Shown here in pieces: positions 59,889 through 64,000 of a stretch of 64,000 nt of DNA. Under the pieces are notes generated by a model. The model was not told where the DNA came from, ran no database searches, and worked only from the letters and a program-made list of their open reading frames with translations. Made by a program: the position numbers and the translations under genes. Source of the stretch: Oscheius onirici (Eukaryota > Nematoda > Chromadorea > Rhabditida > Rhabditidae); NCBI GenBank assembly GCA_932521025.1, contig OW051473.1:6882001-6946000 (forward strand), read 5' to 3'. Position 1 is the first letter of the stretch, and the number at the start of each line of letters is the position of its first letter.

Positions 59889-62286
59889 TTACAATGGAAC
59901 ACCCAGAAGAATTTCCACTTTTTTGTCTTCTCTCTTTTTGCAGCATTGAGAGAAGGCGATGTTGTCCAGATCGAGGACACTTTTAAGCTGGGCTCGAATT
60001 TCTGGATTGTATTTATAGAAGATGAACATTCTAATGGCAGACGAGAGCACAAACAAATTGGTCCCGAGATCACTGAATGCCACATACCAGACGCTGAAGC
60101 TTCCTTCCTGAAAAAGCTAGATATTGTCAAAAGTTTTGATGATGGACGGCACGTGAAAGCGTCAGAATTTTTATCCTGCGCGTGGGATACACAATGATGT
60201 ATGGAGTCAGCAGTCTGTCTATTGCAACTACTTTAAGCACAAAAACGATTTCCGCAATGACAAATGGGCATGTCCACGACGAATAGACTACTGACCTCTT
60301 TAAGCACTTGTGTGTTCCACATTTCGATGGAGAACAGAATAAAATTGACGCTGTTGCAGATTAGATAGGACGAAATCAACACAATTGTAGTCTTGATGGC
60401 ATACCGAAGCCTTCTTCCTTCCCTCTTTTCTTCTTGTTCGATCAGTGTCCGGATCTAAAATTCACTATTTAACTAAAGTTGTTCCCGTTTTAGCCAGAAT
60501 CCATTCAAGCGATAGAGGAGAGTCCATAGAAATCACGACGAAAAAACGACCTTTGGACCAGTTTTCTTTTCCAAATACTCCCAAAAATGTACATTTTAAG
60601 CCAAATCCTTTTAAAAAGAGTGCCTCCGTGCAAAAGTGGCAGACAACAATAGAAATTACGGCGCCGAGTGCCCACCCTGTGCTCGAGACAAGGACCGAGT
60701 CCACTTCCAGCAAACTTCTTGGTGATTACCGTGCAGCGCATTATGACCAGAACCTGACATGATCGGTACGGGATTGAGAAAGGTTAGGCGGAAGTCAGGG
60801 TGGGTGCAAAGACTCACGGTGTTCATCGCTTGGGGGCAACTGGATTGCCTTCGGGCGCGCTTATGCGATGACCTCAGCTTCTGGATCACGAAGAAGTTGA
60901 GAACGAAAAGGACGATGAAAGAGACGAACAAATGAAGAAACTTGAATGTTTTCAGTTTGGTTAGAAAGCCGTCTCTTACCTGTACGACTATGTCGAACCA
61001 CCGGAAGAGATCCTGGACATTCTCGGACATGTCCACTCCGGCCAAGACCTTGCTCGCAAATAAATCACAGTCAGGAATGTCATAGACGTAGACGGCAAAG
61101 TATCCTGGTAGGCGAAGAGCGATGACAACTCCGACGATGCACAACAGAGTGACAATTTTGAATCCCCGTCTGAAAAGAGACCATGTCGGGAGACCTCTCT
61201 AGGAGAAAGTTGTCGGCTATAAGTTTTACGACATCCCACGAACAAAACGTTTTATGGGCTATCATCAGGTGTGTTGCTTGGCACTCTCACGTGCACTTAC
61301 TGATTGTCAGAGCTGCCTGATCCGTCAATCCACCGTAGTCTTTCGGCCGTGTTTAGAATCAACACGTAGGGAATGCTCAGCTGAACGATTCGGCTGATAA
61401 TGAGAAACTCCGGACTGTAATCTTTGACGAGAAGATACAAAAGTTCTGAAAAATAACATTTTTTAGGTGTGCGTATTCTGTGAATATGTTACTGATTCGC
61501 AAGTGTGTTGCCGCAGCTGGTGCTCCAAAACAACAAATAAAAAGGAAGCAGAGCATGAAATCTAGAAACGCTAGGCATGTCTGAAAAGAACCAAAAGATG
61601 AGTCTCGAAGTTAAGAAAAACCTGAATAGGATTTGGTTTCTTAGCCCTGAAGAAAATGTAGAAAAGGAGTGCATTGGAGAAGCATCCAATTATCGCAATA
61701 ACCGTTCCTGCTCTGTAAAAGAAATTCCCGTTTGTCAACTATTCCACTTTGCCGGCAATAAGCATTCCAAAAACGTCTCCTGGGGATCGTCGTCTTGAAT
61801 GTTAAGTACGGACCCGCGAGGAATTACAAAAAACGTGTTTTTCCTGTCCAAAATTATGCAATTCGCAATAATCAGGAACTTCTTATGCTGCGGCGACGTC
61901 GGACTTTAGGTCATTTAAATCCGCGGGAATTAGCAGAAAACGTCTCTGCTCCAAAGTTGATCTTTCCTCTCCCTCATTCTAGAATGTCTGGGAGGGCCCA
62001 AAATAAACAACTTATACTAGAGGTCCGTATTAATTTGTGCCCGTAGGATTTGGTAAATATGATCAGCTGAAAATGAGCGACCATCAAAGATCCACATTTC
62101 ACGAAATTCAGTTTGGTACGCTTGGTAAAAATTGCTAAAAACAGAGAAAAAGCGCTATTGATGGTTTCGGTTTCATAAAACTCACGATAAAAAGGCCAGC
62201 CGAAGGTTAGGATCGGGGTCGATATCACAGGCTTCAGTGTTCGTAGCATTTAGAAAAAGCTCCTCTCCTTCCAAGATTTCCGTCAT
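59889..62286 (-). CDS. Orphan rhodopsin-like GPCR
   Basis: Seven-TM receptor read from scattered exons. N-terminal exon from 62286: MTEILEGEELFLNATNTEAC (one N-glycosylation site) and NFYQAYQTEFREMWIFDG. TM1 VIAIIGCFSNALLFYIFF, TM2 CLAFLDFMLCFLFICCFG, then SRIVQLSIPYVLILNTAERL (TM3 with AERLRW in place of DRY), FKIVTLLCIVGVVIALRLPG (TM4), FKFLHLFVSFIVLFVLNFFV (TM5), a loop with HKRARRQ and EEKRREGRRLRYAIKTT, IVLISSYLICNSVNFILFSI (TM6), FSDLGTNLFVLSSAIRMFIF (TM7) and a tail KREDKKVEILLGVPL, stop TAA 59889-59891. The AERLRW motif and the SDLGTNLFVLSSAIRMFIFY type of TM7 are shared by nematode peptide-type receptors, but I cannot name the subfamily. Start and the exon around 61800-62050 are uncertain. 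Confidence 0.7.
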
Positions 62287-64000
62287 CTCTGGAAGAGACA
62301 GTGAACAATAATGCTAGTCAAAACAATTAGAAGGCAGAGAAGGAACAAAATTCACTTCTGTTTACGTTGATTTTACAACTTGTACATATTGACGTCAGTT
62401 TTCAGCCTTCCGAAATTTAGAACAAGAACCAAAATATAGAACGCTTGCAGCGGAAAAAACGTGGTCAAGCATAAGGAGGAAATGTGGCCAAAATGTCAAA
62501 TTTCCGGTTAGAGAATTCTTTTGGACCCAGTCAAAAAGCAGCTTTTATTAAAAGAGTCTAATCACTGCTCCTGCGACCAGGCTGAAGAAAAATAGAAACA
62601 CTGTAGTTGATGGATAAGAGCCATTAGATATCAAAGGTACCGTTGGTGCGGATGTAAAGCGGCTTCTACTCTCGGCCCTCTTTGAAGTTTTTGTTCTTGC
62701 TCGTTGAAAACAGGTAAGTGAGTCAGATGTGAGGGAAAAAGAATGCTGGAAAAAGAATGAGAAATGCGCTAATGGCGAAGTTATGGGCAAATTGCTAAAC
62801 AAGGGATCAACGTGTCAGCCGAGGAAGGGAAAAAGTACGCGCAGTCGCGAAGGTAATCCTTCCTCCGCAATGATAATCGAATCCTGTCATTTATTATCAG
62901 TAAGTCGTCCTAAAGTCAAAAAAGAGAGCATCTGCAACCAATTCGAAGATTCTTGTCAAAGTTGATTTCTGCTGTCCCCGTTCCTCGTTCTAACACAATT
63001 AACATCAAAAGAAGTATCAAGACGTGAAGACAGCTCGGAAAAAGTCTGCTTTTAACAATTTGAGGAGCAGTAACACGTTAGCGCAACAAATAGGCTCGAA
63101 ATGGGGAATAAGGAGGCGCTGAGGGTCCCGTAATTGCAAAGTCCAGCTGGAATAAAGACGACTCATAAAATGGACCCATTTTTGGTGAACTGTTACTTCT
63201 ACTGAGAAGTGGGCCTCGTTGCCAACTTCACCCAATTTCCAATTAACTTAATTAGGAGTCTCGATGCGGAAACGAACACATATTTTTGGACGGACTGACC
63301 AAAGACAGCCTGATGTTGATCATGAGAATTGAGAGTTCATGAGGTCACAATGGTTTCTTGTAACCGCAACAGCAGCAGCAAAGGAATTCAGACAATTTGC
63401 ATACCTGACAGCGTTCTCGATATAGACAGCAAAAAAAGAGATTAGCTTGTGTTCACAGCTCAAAGCTTGTGTTCGAAGAAGAAGAATCACAAATGGCATG
63501 AATGATTTGTTCAATTCAAAGCAAAAGAGGAGGGATCTACAAAGGCTGCTTGAATCTGGGAACGCGATGGGGCGGAGCTGAACGTATGTACCGGCACCAC
63601 ATGAAGATAAATTTAATGGAATATCTGTAATTATGACGAGCTCCGTGTTGGTTTTTCGAACAATTGACCAAAATAAGCCCTTTGTCAAAACGTCATGAAG
63701 CTTTGTAAATTATTCAAAAGCACATCGAAAAGATGATTCAGAACAAAATTTTCACGAAGTTTGTTTTCAATATAAATAAAAGATTAGTTAAAACTTTTGG
63801 TACCATTCTTTTTTGATTCCACAGACTTTGTTGGTCGATATTTTTATAACTCGACTTTTTGCAGCAATGCGATTTTGACTTAAATCAAAAATCGTCTACA
63901 AAAAAGTAAACATGATGGTTTTGTGGATGCAATGATTATAAAAAGAAAAAACTTGTATGCCTAGACAAAACGAAATGTCTAAAACTGCTTTGAATCAGCA
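62287..64000. other. Right-edge region, no supported gene
   Basis: About 1.7 kb. The 122-codon minus-strand frame 63320-63688 is the longest but has no recognisable features. An octamer ATTTGCAT occurs at about 63396. Probably promoter of the GPCR plus intergenic DNA. Confidence 0.4.

Noticed and set aside
63320-63688. A 122-codon minus-strand open frame near the right edge
   Set aside because: No recognisable domain, no splice partners, and genes here are normally split by short introns. Likely chance.

Overview
The window reads as nuclear DNA of a rhabditid-type nematode, related to but clearly not Caenorhabditis elegans. The evidence is gene content (a DUF273 glycosyltransferase-like gene, nematode-type chemoreceptors, F-box and C-type-lectin-like families, an NCAM-type adhesion gene, a GRK5-class kinase, a double-module cystathionine beta-synthase), TTTCAG-type splice acceptors, and extremely short introns (commonly 34-50 bp, shortest 32 bp). 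Several start codons lie directly behind a splice-acceptor-like TTTCAG, as expected for spliced-leader trans-splicing. All exon models here come from reading frames and splice phases by eye. In the best ones (NCAM, sarcoglycan, GRK, MKK, ALG5, Mad3, CBS and the small membrane protein at 14209-14888) every exon junction keeps phase.

Left third (1-21000): the 3' end of a chemoreceptor gene; a DUF273 glycosyltransferase-like gene; a 5-Ig/2-FnIII NCAM/Fasciclin II-type gene with a phase 0-0 acidic exon inside Ig4; an alpha/epsilon-sarcoglycan gene; a short unclassified single-pass membrane protein gene tail-to-tail with it; a decayed Ty3/gypsy-type element; a broken gene carrying an inserted LINE fragment; and a complete chemoreceptor.

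Middle (21000-45100): a GRK4/5/6-class receptor kinase (-) and an Ecdysoneless homologue (+) share a divergent promoter. A secreted NELL-like VWC/EGF gene follows, then a repeat-rich gene-poor stretch with a striking C-tract/G-tract palindrome, two tandem C-type-lectin-like paralogues, a MAP2K, ALG5 (dolichyl-phosphate glucosyltransferase) and a Mad3/SAN-1 checkpoint gene.

Right (45100-64000): a tRNA-like sequence and a degenerate tandem repeat, an F-box gene, a secreted multi-FnIII gene, part of a small membrane protein gene, a GnRH/AKH-receptor-like GPCR, cystathionine beta-synthase with two catalytic modules, and an orphan rhodopsin-like GPCR.

The genes do not form one pathway. Shared themes are cell-surface and extracellular proteins, and G-protein signalling (five seven-TM receptors plus a GRK). 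No CRISPR array, rRNA gene or intact transposon was seen. The least-described items are the 127-residue membrane protein gene, the acidic NCAM exon ending in a furin-like RWKR with a possible PDZ-ligand alternative tail, and the palindromic repeat near 34550.
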